Shown piece after piece: positions 18,860 through 28,968 of a stretch of DNA of 64,000 nucleotides. Source of the DNA: CAVUPF01 sp963743285 (GTDB lineage: Bacteria > Actinomycetota > Thermoleophilia > Solirubrobacterales > 70-9); contig CAVUPF010000001.1 of NCBI GenBank assembly GCA_963743285.1, forward strand, positions 248,001 through 312,000. The letters run 5' to 3'. Made by a program: the position numbers and the translations under genes. Position 1 is the stretch's first letter, and each line of letters opens with the position of its first letter. Below the pieces are notes generated by a model. The model was not told the DNA's origin. It made no database searches and saw only the letters and a list, made by a program, of their open reading frames with translations.

Positions 18860-20278
18860 TCAGGCGGGGCTTGCCAGTCCGGGGGTTCGCGCCACGCCTC
18901 TTCCCTCAAAGTACTCCCACTCCTGCTCGCCGAGCTCGGTCGCCGGCGGGTCGGCGTAGACCCACTCGCGGGCGATCCGGTGCCAGTTGCGCTTGGCGCG
19001 GAGCTGTCCGAGAACGGCGACGACGCCGATCTCCATGCGGCGCCCCATCAGCTCGTCGGCCGGGATCGACTCGCGCCGCATCAGGTCGAAGTACTCCGAG
19101 CGCGGGTCGTTGGTCGACTCGATGATCTTCATCACCCGCCGCGGGGTGATCTCGATCTCGCGATCCTCTACGTACCAGCCGCCCACCGCCCGCATGTGGT
19201 CCATCAGCCGTTCGGCGTCGAGCTTTGAGGGGTTCTTGACGAAGCCGAGCACGTGCAGGGCCTCGCGGAACGCCTCGGGGTCGTTTCGGGAAGCGGCGTC
19301 AAAGGCGCGCTGCTCAAGCAGGATCTGCTCGCGGTCGAGCTTCTTCGTCATCCCGAAGTCGAGGAAGGCGACCCGCCCGTCGCCCATCAGGATGTAGTTA
19401 CCGGGGTGGGGGTCGGCGTTGAAGTGCTGGAGGTGGTAGATCGAGCCGAAGCTGCCGCGGTAGATGATCTCGCCGAAGCGGCTGCGCTCGGCGTGCGGCA
19501 GCTCCTTGATCTGCTCGAACCCCATGCCCTCGACCAGCTCGGTGACCAGTACCCGCCGCCGCGAGAGGCGGGTCACGACTTCGGGCACGTAGACGAACGG
19601 GTGGTCGCGGTAGGCGCGGGAGAAAGTGCGCTGGTTTTGCGCCTCGTACTCGTAGTCGAGCTCCTCCATCACCCGCTCGCGGATCTCCGCGGCGATCGCC
19701 TTGGCATCGAGCCCGGGGGCGAGGGCGCGGGCCAGCCGCACCAGCGTCCCGGCGTTGCGCAGATCGGCCTCCAGCGCCTCGGCGATCCCCGGGTACTGGA
19801 TCTTCACCGCGACGACGCGTCCGTCAAGCAGCTGGGCGCGGTGCACCTGGCCAATCGAGGCGGCGGCGAACGCCTCGGTCTCGAACTCGGCGAAAAGCTC
19901 GGAGACGGGCTCGCCGTCGTACTCCTCCAGCAGCACCTTCTCGACCTTCTCCCAGGGCATTGGCGGCGCCTCCGTGCGCAGCTTGGCGAGCTGCTCCTGG
20001 TAGAGGTCGCGGTACTCCTCGGGGATGAACTCGGTGTCGATGAAGGAGGCGAATTGGCCGAGCTTCATCGCCGCGCCCTTCATCTGGCCGAGCGCCCCGA
20101 CCATCTTCATCGCCGTCTCCAGGTGGCGTTGCTCGAGGCGCTCCTTTCCCTCCTCCTCGGACCGGGCGACGTTCGTCGCCTTGGTCCCTGCGTAGCGGGC
20201 GCCCTGAACGCCGACGATCGAGCCGAGCTTGGCCGAGCGCCGGATCCTTCCCTGCGGGATCTTCGAGTCGTCGGCCAC
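18860..20278 (-). CDS. ABC1/AarF-family (UbiB-like) atypical kinase
   Basis: 472 residues. It has the KxGQ motif in GAAMKLGQFAS, the Ala-rich loop AAASIGQVHRA, VAVKIQYPG, FNADPHPGN and the metal-binding LDFGM. These define UbiB/ADCK-type proteins, which act in isoprenoid-quinone or lipid homeostasis. The reading frame is open upstream to 21370, but family similarity begins at KLGSIVGVQGARY, so GTG 20278 is chosen. It is divergent from rplY with 57 bp between. Confidence 0.85.
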   Translation of the reverse strand: MADDSKIPQGRIRRSAKLGSIVGVQGARYAGTKATNVARSEEEGKERLEQRHLETAMKMVGALGQMKGAAMKLGQFASFIDTEFIPEEYRDLYQEQLAKLRTEAPPMPWEKVEKVLLEEYDGEPVSELFAEFETEAFAAASIGQVHRAQLLDGRVVAVKIQYPGIAEALEADLRNAGTLVRLARALAPGLDAKAIAAEIRERVMEELDYEYEAQNQRTFSRAYRDHPFVYVPEVVTRLSRRRVLVTELVEGMGFEQIKELPHAERSRFGEIIYRGSFGSIYHLQHFNADPHPGNYILMGDGRVAFLDFGMTKKLDREQILLEQRAFDAASRNDPEAFREALHVLGFVKNPSKLDAERLMDHMRAVGGWYVEDREIEITPRRVMKIIESTNDPRSEYFDLMRRESIPADELMGRRMEIGVVAVLGQLRAKRNWHRIAREWVYADPPATELGEQEWEYFEGRGVARTPGLASPA

Positions 20279-20335
20279 AGTGGAAGGTTGCCACAGGCTC
20301 CCGCTGCGCCCGGTTTCTCTATCCTCTCCGGTCCG

Positions 20336-21037
20336 ATGGCCCCCAGTGAACGCGCAACGTTGAAGGTCGCTCCCCGCGCGGAGTTCGGCTCCCGGACATC
20401 CCGCCGCCTGCGACGCCGGGGCCTCGTGCCTGGCGTCGTTTACAGCGGCGGCTCGGAGGCGCGGGCGTTTCAGGTTGTCGAGCGCGAGGTGCATACGGTG
20501 CTCGCCGACGGCCACGCGCTCTTCGACCTCGAGATCGAGGGCGCCACGGCGGTGCCGGTGGTGGTCAAGGAGCAGCAGCTGCACCCGGTGCGCGGCAGCC
20601 TCCAGCACATCGACCTGCAGGAGGTGAAGCTGAACGAGGCGATCCAAGCTGAGGTTGCGATCGAGCTGGAGGGCGTCGAGGTCGCCCCCGGCGTCAAGGG
20701 CGGAGGCGTGCTCGAGCACGTCACCCGCGAGATAACGGTCGAAGCGCTGCCCACCGAGATCCCCGACCGGATCCTCGTTGACGTCTCGGCGATGGAGATC
20801 AACGACACCGTCCAGCTCTCCGCGGCTACCCCGCCAGAGGGTGTCAAGTTCGTCGCCGAGGACCTCGAGGAGGTCACGATCGCCACCCTTTCCCCGCCAC
20901 GGGTCGAGGAAGAGCCGGAGCCGGCACTCGAGGAGGAGACCGAGCTGGTCGGCGAGGCGGGCGAGGCCCTTGCCGGCGAGGAGTCGGCCGCCGAGCAGGC
21001 CGAGGGCGCCGAGCAGGCCGAGGGCGGCGGGGAGTAA
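20336..21037 (+). CDS. rplY: 50S ribosomal protein L25/general stress protein Ctc
   Basis: 233-residue CTC-type L25 with two domains: the 5S-rRNA-binding N-terminal part (GSRTSRRLRRRGLVPGVVY) and the beta-rich TL5 C-terminal domain (HIDLQEVKLNEAI, ALPTEIPD, EGVKFVAEDLEEV). An acidic tail of about 40 residues is rich in Glu/Ala. Position before pth is the classic Gram-positive arrangement. Confidence 0.92.
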   Translation: MAPSERATLKVAPRAEFGSRTSRRLRRRGLVPGVVYSGGSEARAFQVVEREVHTVLADGHALFDLEIEGATAVPVVVKEQQLHPVRGSLQHIDLQEVKLNEAIQAEVAIELEGVEVAPGVKGGGVLEHVTREITVEALPTEIPDRILVDVSAMEINDTVQLSAATPPEGVKFVAEDLEEVTIATLSPPRVEEEPEPALEEETELVGEAGEALAGEESAAEQAEGAEQAEGGGE

Positions 21038-21040
21038 CCG

Positions 21041-21643
21041 CTGTCCCTGTTCCGCCGCCGGGCCGGCCGCGGCGAGGGGGGCAGGGCGGGCGACCGCATC
21101 CTGATCGTCGGGCTGGGCAACCCCGGGCGGGAGTACGCCGGGACCCGCCACAACGTCGGCTTCGAGGTTGCCGAAGAGCTTGCCCAGCGCTGGGAGCTGC
21201 CGCGCGCGGGGCGGAGGTTCGGCGGCCTGATCGCCGAAGGGCGCGCCGGCCCCGGCGGCCCGCGGGTGGCGATCCTGCGACCACAGACCTACATGAACGA
21301 GTCGGGCGACTCGGCGGGCCCGGCACGCGGCGCCCTGAAGGCGCCGCTCGACCGGGTGGTGGTCCTGCACGACGAGATCGACCTCCCCTTCGGCGAAGTC
21401 CAGGCCCGCCTAGGGGGCGGCCTGGCGGGCCACAACGGCCTGAAGAGCCTCAAACGTGGGCTCGGTGATGCCGCGTTCTGGCGGGTGCGGGTGGGGGTGG
21501 GGCGGCCCGACTCCAGCGATCCCGAGATCGTTTCCTCCTACGTGCTGGGGCGCTTTCGTGAGCCTCGCGAGCAGGTCGCCGCGCTGATCGATCGTGCCGC
21601 CGGGGAGGCCGAGCTACTGGTCGAGGAGCTAGGTTCCGGATGA
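21041..21643 (+). CDS. pth: peptidyl-tRNA hydrolase, apparent CTG start
   Basis: Recycles peptidyl-tRNA. Motifs: ILIVGLGNPGREYAGTRHNVG with the catalytic His, RPQTYMNESG, LHDEIDLPFG and GGGLAGHNGLKS. No in-frame ATG, GTG or TTG exists between the stop at 21035-21037 and the first motif. CTG at 21041 has GGGGAG about 6 bases upstream and gives 200 residues, the normal size. Either CTG is used or an indel hides a standard start. The stop overlaps the next ATG. Confidence 0.88.
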   Translation: MSLFRRRAGRGEGGRAGDRILIVGLGNPGREYAGTRHNVGFEVAEELAQRWELPRAGRRFGGLIAEGRAGPGGPRVAILRPQTYMNESGDSAGPARGALKAPLDRVVVLHDEIDLPFGEVQARLGGGLAGHNGLKSLKRGLGDAAFWRVRVGVGRPDSSDPEIVSSYVLGRFREPREQVAALIDRAAGEAELLVEELGSG

Positions 21644-22380
21644 CGGTGAGCGATTCGCCAGATCTGATCGGCTACGCGGTCGGCGAGCAGGGGGTGGGGG
21701 TCTTGCGCCTGCAGCGCCCCGAGGCGCGCAACGCGATCAATACCCAGATGCTCGCCGAGATGCTGGAGCACCTTGCGGTGGCCCGCGCCGATGACGCCGT
21801 CCGCGTCCTGGTCGTCACCTCCTCCGACCAAATGGGCCTCTCCGCCGGTGCCGACGTCAAGGAGGAGCTGGAGGAGGAGGAGGGCAAGGTGCGCCGCATG
21901 CGGCTCTTCGCCGACCTCTACGACGCGATCGTGGCCTTCCCGAAGCCGACGATAGCCGTCTGCCACGGCGACGTAGTTGGGGGCGGAGCGGAGATCGCCG
22001 TCGCCTGCGACATGCGGGTCGGCGGCTCCAACCTGCGGATGCGCTTCCCAGGGGCGGCGCTGGGCGTGCCGGTAGGGCCGGCGCGCCTGGTGACGCTCTG
22101 TGGCCTGGCAGCCGCCAAGTACCTGCTGCTCTCCTCACGCACGGTCGGCGCCGATGAGGCGCTGCGGCTGGGCCTCGTCAACCGCGTCGCCCCGGCGGCG
22201 AGGACCGAGGCGGCCGGGCTTGAGCTCGCCGCCCAAGTCGCGGCCCACCCGCCCGAGGCGGTTGCCCGCCTCAAGCGGATGTTGCACGAGTGGGACGACG
22301 TCGAGGGGCGCTCCCGAAGCGAGGGCGAGGGCCAGGTGGAGTGGCAGAGGTCGGGGCCCGGTCTGCCCTACGGGAGATAG
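21640..22380 (+). CDS. enoyl-CoA hydratase/isomerase family protein
   Basis: 246-residue crotonase-fold protein. RLQRPEARNAIN, SAGADVKEEL (oxyanion hole) and GDVVGGGAEIAVACDMRV (second oxyanion/active-site region) are visible. The usual second catalytic glutamate is not obvious, because the block after GVPVGPARLV differs, so the exact reaction is open. ATG 21640 overlaps the pth stop, so it probably belongs to the rplY-pth-mfd transcription unit. Confidence 0.83.
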   Translation: MTVSDSPDLIGYAVGEQGVGVLRLQRPEARNAINTQMLAEMLEHLAVARADDAVRVLVVTSSDQMGLSAGADVKEELEEEEGKVRRMRLFADLYDAIVAFPKPTIAVCHGDVVGGGAEIAVACDMRVGGSNLRMRFPGAALGVPVGPARLVTLCGLAAAKYLLLSSRTVGADEALRLGLVNRVAPAARTEAAGLELAAQVAAHPPEAVARLKRMLHEWDDVEGRSRSEGEGQVEWQRSGPGLPYGR

Positions 22381-22433
22381 CCGCCTCCTAGAATTGACCC
22401 CCCCGGACCAGGTGCCCGGGCCTTTCGCATGCC

Positions 22434-25400
22434 ATGAGCCTTCGCCCCCTGATCGAGATCGCCGCCGAGAACGAGCGCGTCCACGCGCTCAGCGGCCGCG
22501 CACGCGATGCGGTGGCCGGAGGCGAGAAGGTCGCGGTGCGCGCCGCGACGATGCTGCGGCCACTGCTGCTGGCGGCGCTGCTCGAGGACGATCGCGGCCT
22601 CGCCGGTCGCCCGGTGCTGCTGATCAGCGCCGACGACCGCTCCGCTCGCGACCTGGCCGCCGACCTTCGCGCCTACCTGGCGCCGCGCCGCGTCCGCTTC
22701 TACCCCTCGCGTGGGACCGGCTATGCCTCCCACATAACCCCGCCGCCGCATCTGGTCGGGCTGCGGATCGACGCGCTCGACGCGCTCGGCCGCGAGGACG
22801 ACGCGGTGGTTGTGGCGAGCGCCACGGCCCTCGCCGAGGCGGTTCCCGATGCGTCGCTGCGGCCCGCGGGTTTTACGGTAACGAGCGGCGAGCAGCTCGA
22901 CCTGAGCGCGGTATCCGGGGACCTCGCCGGCGCCGGCTATGAGCGGGTCGACCAGGTGACCGAGCGCGGCCAGTTCGCCGTCCGCGGCGGCATCCTCGAC
23001 ATCTTCCCGGCGACCGAGGAGCGGGCGGTGCGGGTCGAGCTGTTCGGAGACGAGGTGGAGTCGATGCGCTGGTTCTCGACCTTCACCCAGCGCTCGCTCG
23101 GCGACGCCGAGCGGGTCGAGCTGGCGCCGGCGGCAGAGCTCGACGCCGAGCACCGCGAACTCGCCGAGCTGGCGGCGATGGAGGCGGCCGAGCAGGGCGA
23201 GCCGCTCTCCAACCTGGCCGATCTGCTGCCGCTCGACCACTTCAGGGCGCCCCTTGACCTCGTGCCCAGCGATGCCGCCGTGGTGCTCGCCGCCGCCGAA
23301 GAGATCGAGCCGGCGCTGCGCGACCACTGGGAGGACGTGACGACGGCGATGCACGCCGACGACGCCCGCCACCTCTACGTCGACGTCGCGGTGCCTCTCG
23401 CCGCGCGCGCCACGCTCTCCCTGACCGGTGCCGGCGAGGACGACGAGGACGCTTTCCGCGCCGCCCGCGCCGAAGTCGCCGGCGCGCAGCATCAAGGAGG
23501 CCGAGGCCGAGCTGGAGAAGCTGATCCGCTCCGGCTACCGTACCGTCGTCGCCTTCGAGCGCCGCGGCGAGGCCGAGCGGGCCCGCTACGGGCTTGACCG
23601 CCTCGACGTCTCGCTGCTCGACGGCGGCCGCCTCTCACCCGAGCCCGGCCTCGCCTTCGCCGAGGCACGCCTGCGCGAGGGCTTCGTCAGCCCCGAGCTG
23701 CGCCTCGCCGTCTTCCCTTTCCGCCGCCTCGTCCACCGCCGCCGCCGGGTCGAGGACCGCGTCCCCGGCGCCGCCCGCGGCCGTCTCGCCTTCGGCGACC
23801 TGCGGGTCGGCGACTACGTCGTCCACGAGGACCATGGCGTCGCCCGCTTCTCCGGCTTTGAGACCCGCGAGGTCGGTGGCGTCACCCGCGACTACCTCTA
23901 CCTCGAGTACAAGGGCGAGGATCGCGTCTACGTCCCCACCGAGCAGCTCGCGAAGCTGAGCCGCTACGTCGGCGCCGGCGGCGAGCCGACCCTCTCGGCG
24001 CTGGGCGGCAAGCGCTGGGAGAACATGAAGGCGCGCGCCCGTCGCGCCGCCGGGGCCCTCGCCGGCGAGCTGCTCAACCTCTACGCCGAGCGCCGTGCCC
24101 GCAAAGGCCACGCCTTCCCGCCGGACGGCGAGTGGCAGATCGCGATGGAGGCCAACTTCCCCTATCGCGAGACTGCCGACCAGCTGCGAGGCGATCGAGG
24201 CGGTCAAGGGCGACATGGAGGAGGAGCGGCCGATGGACCGGCTGCGTCTGCGGTGATGTCGGCTTCGGCAAGACCGAGGTCGCCCTGCGCGCCGCCGTCA
24301 AGGCGGCGGCCGACGGCAAGCAGGTGATGATGCTGGTGCCGACGACGATTCTCGCCCAGCAGCACCTCGGCACCTTTCGCGAGCGCCTCGCCGACCTGCC
24401 GTTCACGGTCGAGGGCGTCTCCCGCCTGCGCAAGCCGGCCGAGGTGAAGCGGGTGCTCGCCGATTTCGAGGCGGGCGAGGTCGACATCCTGATCGGCACC
24501 CACCGCCTGCTCTCTCGCGACGTGCGCGCCAAGGACCTCGGCCTCGTCATCGTCGATGAGGAGCAGCGCTTCGGCGTCAAGCAGAAGGAACTGCTGCGCC
24601 AGCTCAAGCTCAAGGTCGACGTGCTGGCGCTCTCGGCGACGCCGATCCCGCGCACCCTGCAGATGAGCCTCGCAGGCCTGCGCGACATCTCGGTGATCGA
24701 GACTCCGCCGGAGGGGCGCCGCCCGGTTCGCACCTACGTCGGCCCCTATGACGAGGATCTTGTCCGCCGCGCGATTGAGCGTGAGGTCGAGCGCGGCGGC
24801 CAGGCCTTCTTCCTCCACAACCGGATCGACTCGCTGCCCGAGGCAGCTGAGCACTTGCGCGGCCTGGTGCCGAAAGCGCGCTTCGCCGAAGCGCACGGCA
24901 AGATGGAGGAGGAACGGCTGGAGGAGACGATGCTCGACTTCCTGCGCGGTGGCGCCGACTGCCTGGTGACGACGACGATCATCGAGTCCGGGCTCGACAT
25001 CCCCACCGCGAACACGCTGATCGTCGAGCGCGCCGACCAGCTCGGGCTCTCGCAGGCCTACCAGATCCGCGGCAGGGTGGGACGCTCCCGCGAGCGCGCC
25101 TTCGCCTACCTGCTCTACCCCTCCCCCGAGGCGCTGACCGAGGAGGCGGCGGCGCGGCTCTCGACCCTCGCCGACCACACCGAGCTCGGCTCGGGCTTTC
25201 GGATCGCGATGCGCGACCTCGACATCCGCGGCGCCGGCGACCTGCTCGGCGACGAACAGTCCGGCCACGTCGCGGCGGTCGGCTTCGAGCTCTACTGCCA
25301 GATGATCGACGAGGCGGTCGCCGAGGCCGGTGGCGGCGAGCGGGCCGGGGAGGAGGCGCACGAGCCGGTCCGCCTCGACGTCCCCGTCGACGCCTACCTG

Positions 25401-25820
25401 CCGGCGACCTTCGTCCCCTTTGAGGCGGCGAAGATCGACCTCCACCGCCGCATCGTCGCGGCGCGCGAGCCGGGCGAGCTGCGGGCGATCCGCGACGAGC
25501 TGCACGACCGCTTCGGGCCGTTACCGGCGGAGGCCGAGAACCTGTTGAAGCTCCAGGAGGCGCGGCTGGAGCTGGGTCTGGCAGGGGCACGCAGCGTCGA
25601 GTTCCGCGGCGGGCGGCTCAGCGTCGCCGGGGTAGAGTTGGACTCCGAGGGGGCCGGAGTGTTGGGGGAGAGGGTTGAGGGCGCGGTTTATGAGTGGCGG
25701 GAGAAGACCGCGGCGCTCCGCGTTCCCGACGAGCCCGAGGCACGGCTCGCCGCCGTCCTCGCGATGGCCGAGGGTTTAAGGGATGCGAGGCGGTCTTCAG
25801 ATATGCTGCCTGCGGCGTGA
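22434..25820 (+). CDS. mfd: transcription-repair coupling factor, three frameshifts
   Basis: Mfd displaces stalled RNA polymerase and recruits UvrA. The N-terminal UvrB-like part includes GQFAVRGGILDIFP. The RNAP-interaction (CarD-like) domain is DYVVHEDHGVARF through VYVPTEQL. The translocase has CGDVGFGKTEVALRAA (Walker A), VIVDEEQRFG and LIGTHRLL, and ends with the TRG motif. The frame changes near 23481-23487, 24184-24190 and about 24244. Each is restored by deleting one base, giving roughly 1,127 residues. All other motifs are intact, so the gene is probably functional in the organism. Confidence 0.9.
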
Positions 25821-27205
25821 GTCCGAGCCAGCGCAAAAGACCCACGACGGGCCAGGGTAAGAGCGGGAGCGCCGCAGGGCGCTCGTCCGGTTCTGCGCCG
25901 CTGCAGCGGCTCGGCCTGGTTGTCTTCGGGGCGGTCTTCGTGCTTCTCTTCGCCGGCTTCGCGATCGCCCAGGGGATCGGCCACCCGAGCATCCCGGCCG
26001 GAGACGTGGCGCTCGTGGAAGGCGTCCCCTCCGATGTCGGCCATGTCTCCGAAGCCGAATACAAAAATTCCCTCCTGCAGGCAGCGTCTCAGACGGGGCT
26101 GAAAAAACTCCCGAAGCCGGGCGAAAAACAGTACGAAGAACTGAAGAAAACGGCGCTGGGCAACCTCTTCGACACGATCTGGATCCAAGGCCAGGCCGAA
26201 GAAATGGGAATCACGGTGACGCAGAAACAGATCGCCACCGAACTTGCCCAGATCAAAAAGCAAAACTTCAAAACCGCAGCCGCCTACAAGAAATTCCTCA
26301 AGACCTCGCATTACACCCAGAGTGACGTCGACGATCGGGTGAAGCTGAAACTGCTCAGCACCGATATCCAGGAGAAGATCGGCAAAGCCGCGTCGGCGCC
26401 TTCGACTTCCCAGGTCCAGCAGTACTACGAAGCGGCGAAGGCCACCCAGTTCACAACACCGCCTTCGCGCGATGTCCGCCTCGTCCTCAACAAAGACAAG
26501 GCCAAGGTCGAAGCGGCGAAGGCCCAGCTCGAAAAGGACCACTCGACGGCGAGCTGGGCGAAGGTCGCCAAGCTGTACTCGACCGAAGTGACCTCGAAAA
26601 GTAGCGGCGGCCTGGAGGCGGGAGTCACCGAAGGCCGGTTCCAGGAACCGCTGAACAAAGACATCTTCAGCGCGCCGAAGGGCCAGCTGGTGGGGCCGAT
26701 CAAGACCTCGCTTGGCTCCTACCTGTTCGTGGTGGAAAAAGCGACGCCGAAGAAAGTCGAGCCGCTGACCCAGGTGAAATCCCAGATCAGTTCCCAGCTC
26801 ACCCAGCAAAACCAGCAGGAAGCCTTCACCCTGTTCGTCAGCAACTACAGCAATAAGTGGCAGTCGCGCACCTTCTGCGCCTCGGGCTACACGATCGAAC
26901 GCTGCGCCAACTACCCCGGGCCCGCACACCCGGCTAGCGCCCCGCCCGGCTGCTATGAAGCGCACCCGAAAGGCGGCCTCCCAGCCGCGTGCCCGGCAGC
27001 GGTCCAGCAGCTGGCGCCTGCCCTGCCCGGCACCGTCACCGTCCTCGCGCCGAAAGGTCAGCAGCTGCCGCAGCGCCCGCAGCCGGCTGGCCTCAAACCG
27101 GCGACCGCGACCAGCGGCCTGAGCGGGCTTCCCGCGGGCGTCAGCGGAGCTCCGGGCGCGACCGGGGCTCCGCCGGGCGCGACCGGGACATCGACCGCCC
27201 CCTAG
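25817..27205 (+). CDS. parvulin-type peptidyl-prolyl isomerase, membrane-anchored
   Basis: 462 residues. A basic N-terminus precedes one hydrophobic anchor (LVVFGAVFVLLFAGFAIA, about residues 35-52). A SurA/PrsA-like chaperone region follows. A parvulin domain at about residues 211-315 includes RDVRLVLNK, KLYSTEVTSKSSGG and KTSLGSYLFVVEK. The last 110 residues are Pro/Ala/Gly-rich after two cysteines (FCASGY, ERCANY). It likely folds secreted proteins outside the membrane. The GTG start overlaps the mfd stop. Codons are visibly different here (more GAA, AAA and AAG) from neighbours. Confidence 0.82.
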   Translation: MSPSQRKRPTTGQGKSGSAAGRSSGSAPLQRLGLVVFGAVFVLLFAGFAIAQGIGHPSIPAGDVALVEGVPSDVGHVSEAEYKNSLLQAASQTGLKKLPKPGEKQYEELKKTALGNLFDTIWIQGQAEEMGITVTQKQIATELAQIKKQNFKTAAAYKKFLKTSHYTQSDVDDRVKLKLLSTDIQEKIGKAASAPSTSQVQQYYEAAKATQFTTPPSRDVRLVLNKDKAKVEAAKAQLEKDHSTASWAKVAKLYSTEVTSKSSGGLEAGVTEGRFQEPLNKDIFSAPKGQLVGPIKTSLGSYLFVVEKATPKKVEPLTQVKSQISSQLTQQNQQEAFTLFVSNYSNKWQSRTFCASGYTIERCANYPGPAHPASAPPGCYEAHPKGGLPAACPAAVQQLAPALPGTVTVLAPKGQQLPQRPQPAGLKPATATSGLSGLPAGVSGAPGATGAPPGATGTSTAP

Positions 27206-27248
27206 CCGCTTCCTCTTCCAGCGCGGCCAATAAACTGCCGCGCCTGCA

Positions 27249-28544
27249 ATGAGTGCGATCGCCTCCATCCACGCGCGCCAGATCCTCGACTCGCGCGGCA
27301 ACCCGACGGTCGAGGTTGAGGTTGGGCTCGAGTCAGGCGCTCGCGGGCTGGCCGCGGTTCCCTCTGGCGCCTCGACCGGCGAGTTCGAGGCAGTCGAGCT
27401 TCGCGACGGCGGCGAGACCTGGGCCGGAAAGGGTGTCTCGCGGGCCGTCGCCAACGTCAACGGCGAGATCGCCGCGGCGCTGACCGGCGCCCGGGTCGCT
27501 GAGCAGGGGGCCCTCGACGAGACGATGATCGAGCTGGACGGGACGCCCAACAAGGGCCGACTCGGCGCCAACGCGATCCTCGGCGTCTCGCTCGCCGCCG
27601 CCAAGGCCGCCGCCGCGGATTCCGGCCAGCCGCTCTACCGCTACCTGGCCGAGCTCTACGGGGGCGGCGAGCCGACCCTGCTGCCGGTGCCGATGATGAA
27701 CGTCCTCAACGGCGGTGCCCACGCCGACAACTCGGTCGACTTCCAGGAGTTCATGATCGTGCCGGCCGGGGCTGCCAGCTTCTCGGAGGGCCTGCGGGTC
27801 GGGGTCGAGGTCTTCCACGCGCTGAAGCGGAGCCTCGCCTCAAAGGGGCTCTCGACTGCGGGAGGCGACGAGGGCGGCTTCGCCCCTGACCTCGACTCCA
27901 ACGAGGCCGCGCTGCAAGCAGTGCTTGGCGGGGTGGACGCCGCCGGGTATGAGGCCGGTGTAGACGTCTTCATCGCGCTGGACCCGGCGAGCAGCGAGGT
28001 CTTTAAGGACGGCGCCTACGTGCTCGAGCACGAGGGCCGCGCCCTCTCCCCCGAGGAGATGGCCGCCTACTGGGAGGAGGCCTGCTCGCGCTACCCGATC
28101 GTCTCGATCGAGGACGGTATGGACGAGGAGGACTGGGACGGCTGGAAGCTGCTGACCGAGCGACTGGGGGAGCGGGTCCAGCTGGTCGGCGATGACCTCT
28201 TCGTCACCAGCCCGGAGCGGCTACGACGCGGGATCGAGCTGGGGGTCGGCAACTCGATCCTGGTCAAGGTCAACCAGATCGGCACCCTGACCGAGACCCT
28301 GGAGGCGATCCGCACGGCGCGCGAGGCGGGCTATACCACGGTCATCTCGCACCGCTCGGGGGAGACCGAGGACACGACGATCGCCGACCTCGCGGTGGCG
28401 ACCGGGGCCGGCCAGATCAAGACCGGCGCCCCCTCGCGGACCGACCGCGTGGCCAAGTACAACCGGCTGCTGCGGATCGAGGAGGAACTCGGCTCGGCAG
28501 CTCGGTTCCCTGGCCTGCAGGCATTCGTCCAGCGGTCCAGGTAG
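27249..28544 (+). CDS. eno: enolase
   Basis: 431 residues; interconverts 2-phosphoglycerate and phosphoenolpyruvate. Motifs: ILDSRGNPTVEVEV, VPSGASTGEFEAVE, GGAHADNSVDFQEFM, GDEGGFAPDL, the metal ligands in SIEDGMDEEDWDGW and GDDLFVT, KVNQIGTLTET and ISHRSGETEDT. It is followed by the FtsB/DivIC-like gene, a linkage common in Gram-positives. Confidence 0.97.
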   Translation: MSAIASIHARQILDSRGNPTVEVEVGLESGARGLAAVPSGASTGEFEAVELRDGGETWAGKGVSRAVANVNGEIAAALTGARVAEQGALDETMIELDGTPNKGRLGANAILGVSLAAAKAAAADSGQPLYRYLAELYGGGEPTLLPVPMMNVLNGGAHADNSVDFQEFMIVPAGAASFSEGLRVGVEVFHALKRSLASKGLSTAGGDEGGFAPDLDSNEAALQAVLGGVDAAGYEAGVDVFIALDPASSEVFKDGAYVLEHEGRALSPEEMAAYWEEACSRYPIVSIEDGMDEEDWDGWKLLTERLGERVQLVGDDLFVTSPERLRRGIELGVGNSILVKVNQIGTLTETLEAIRTAREAGYTTVISHRSGETEDTTIADLAVATGAGQIKTGAPSRTDRVAKYNRLLRIEEELGSAARFPGLQAFVQRSR

Positions 28545-28581
28545 ATGCAGGAATGTGGGGCTCGACCGCAAAGGAGCGGGC

Positions 28582-28950
28582 ATGGCTGCGCGCGCCCCGG
28601 CGGGAAACGCAAGCATCCGCCGCGCGCGGCGACGCCCGGCCGCTCGCAGGCGACCCGCCGCCCGACGCGGCGCCAGCCGCATCCACTGGGACCGAGTTGG
28701 GCGGATCGCGCTGACCCTCGTCCTCGCGGCCGTCCTTTACTCCTATCTGAACCCGGCGATCAACTTCGTCAAGACCTACACGGCGACCACTGCGGCCAAA
28801 GCGCAGCTACACGAATTGCTGAAGCAGAATGCGAGCCTGCACGATCGCGTCCAGGGGGCCGAAGACCCGCTGGTGATCGAAAACAAGGCGCGCTCGCAGG
28901 GGATGGTCGCAGAAGGCGAGACCCCGATCGTCATCCGCGGGCTCAACTGA
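28582..28950 (+). CDS. FtsB/DivIC-like septum formation initiator family protein
   Basis: 122 residues: an Arg/Ala-rich cytoplasmic N-terminus, one membrane helix (IALTLVLAAVLYSYL), then a short coiled coil (AAKAQLHELLKQNASLHDRV) and a conserved-style tail with PLVIENKARSQGMV. This is the DivIC/FtsB topology of divisome proteins, and location after eno agrees. ATG 28582 is chosen because AAGGAG lies 6 bases upstream; an earlier GTG at 28555 lacks this. Confidence 0.8.
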   Translation: MAARAPAGNASIRRARRRPAARRRPAARRGASRIHWDRVGRIALTLVLAAVLYSYLNPAINFVKTYTATTAAKAQLHELLKQNASLHDRVQGAEDPLVIENKARSQGMVAEGETPIVIRGLN

Positions 28951-28968
28951 GCAACCGAGGAGCCCCCG

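Noticed and set aside
19253..20335. Long plus-strand extension upstream of rplY
   Set aside because: Lies antisense to the ABC1 kinase; L25 similarity begins at 20336.
20279..21370. N-terminal extension of the ABC1-kinase frame across rplY and pth
   Set aside because: Overlaps two conserved genes on the other strand; family similarity starts only at 20278.
23428..24327. Programmed ribosomal frameshifting in mfd
   Set aside because: Three separate one-base shifts with no slippery heptamer or conserved site; insertion errors explain them more simply.
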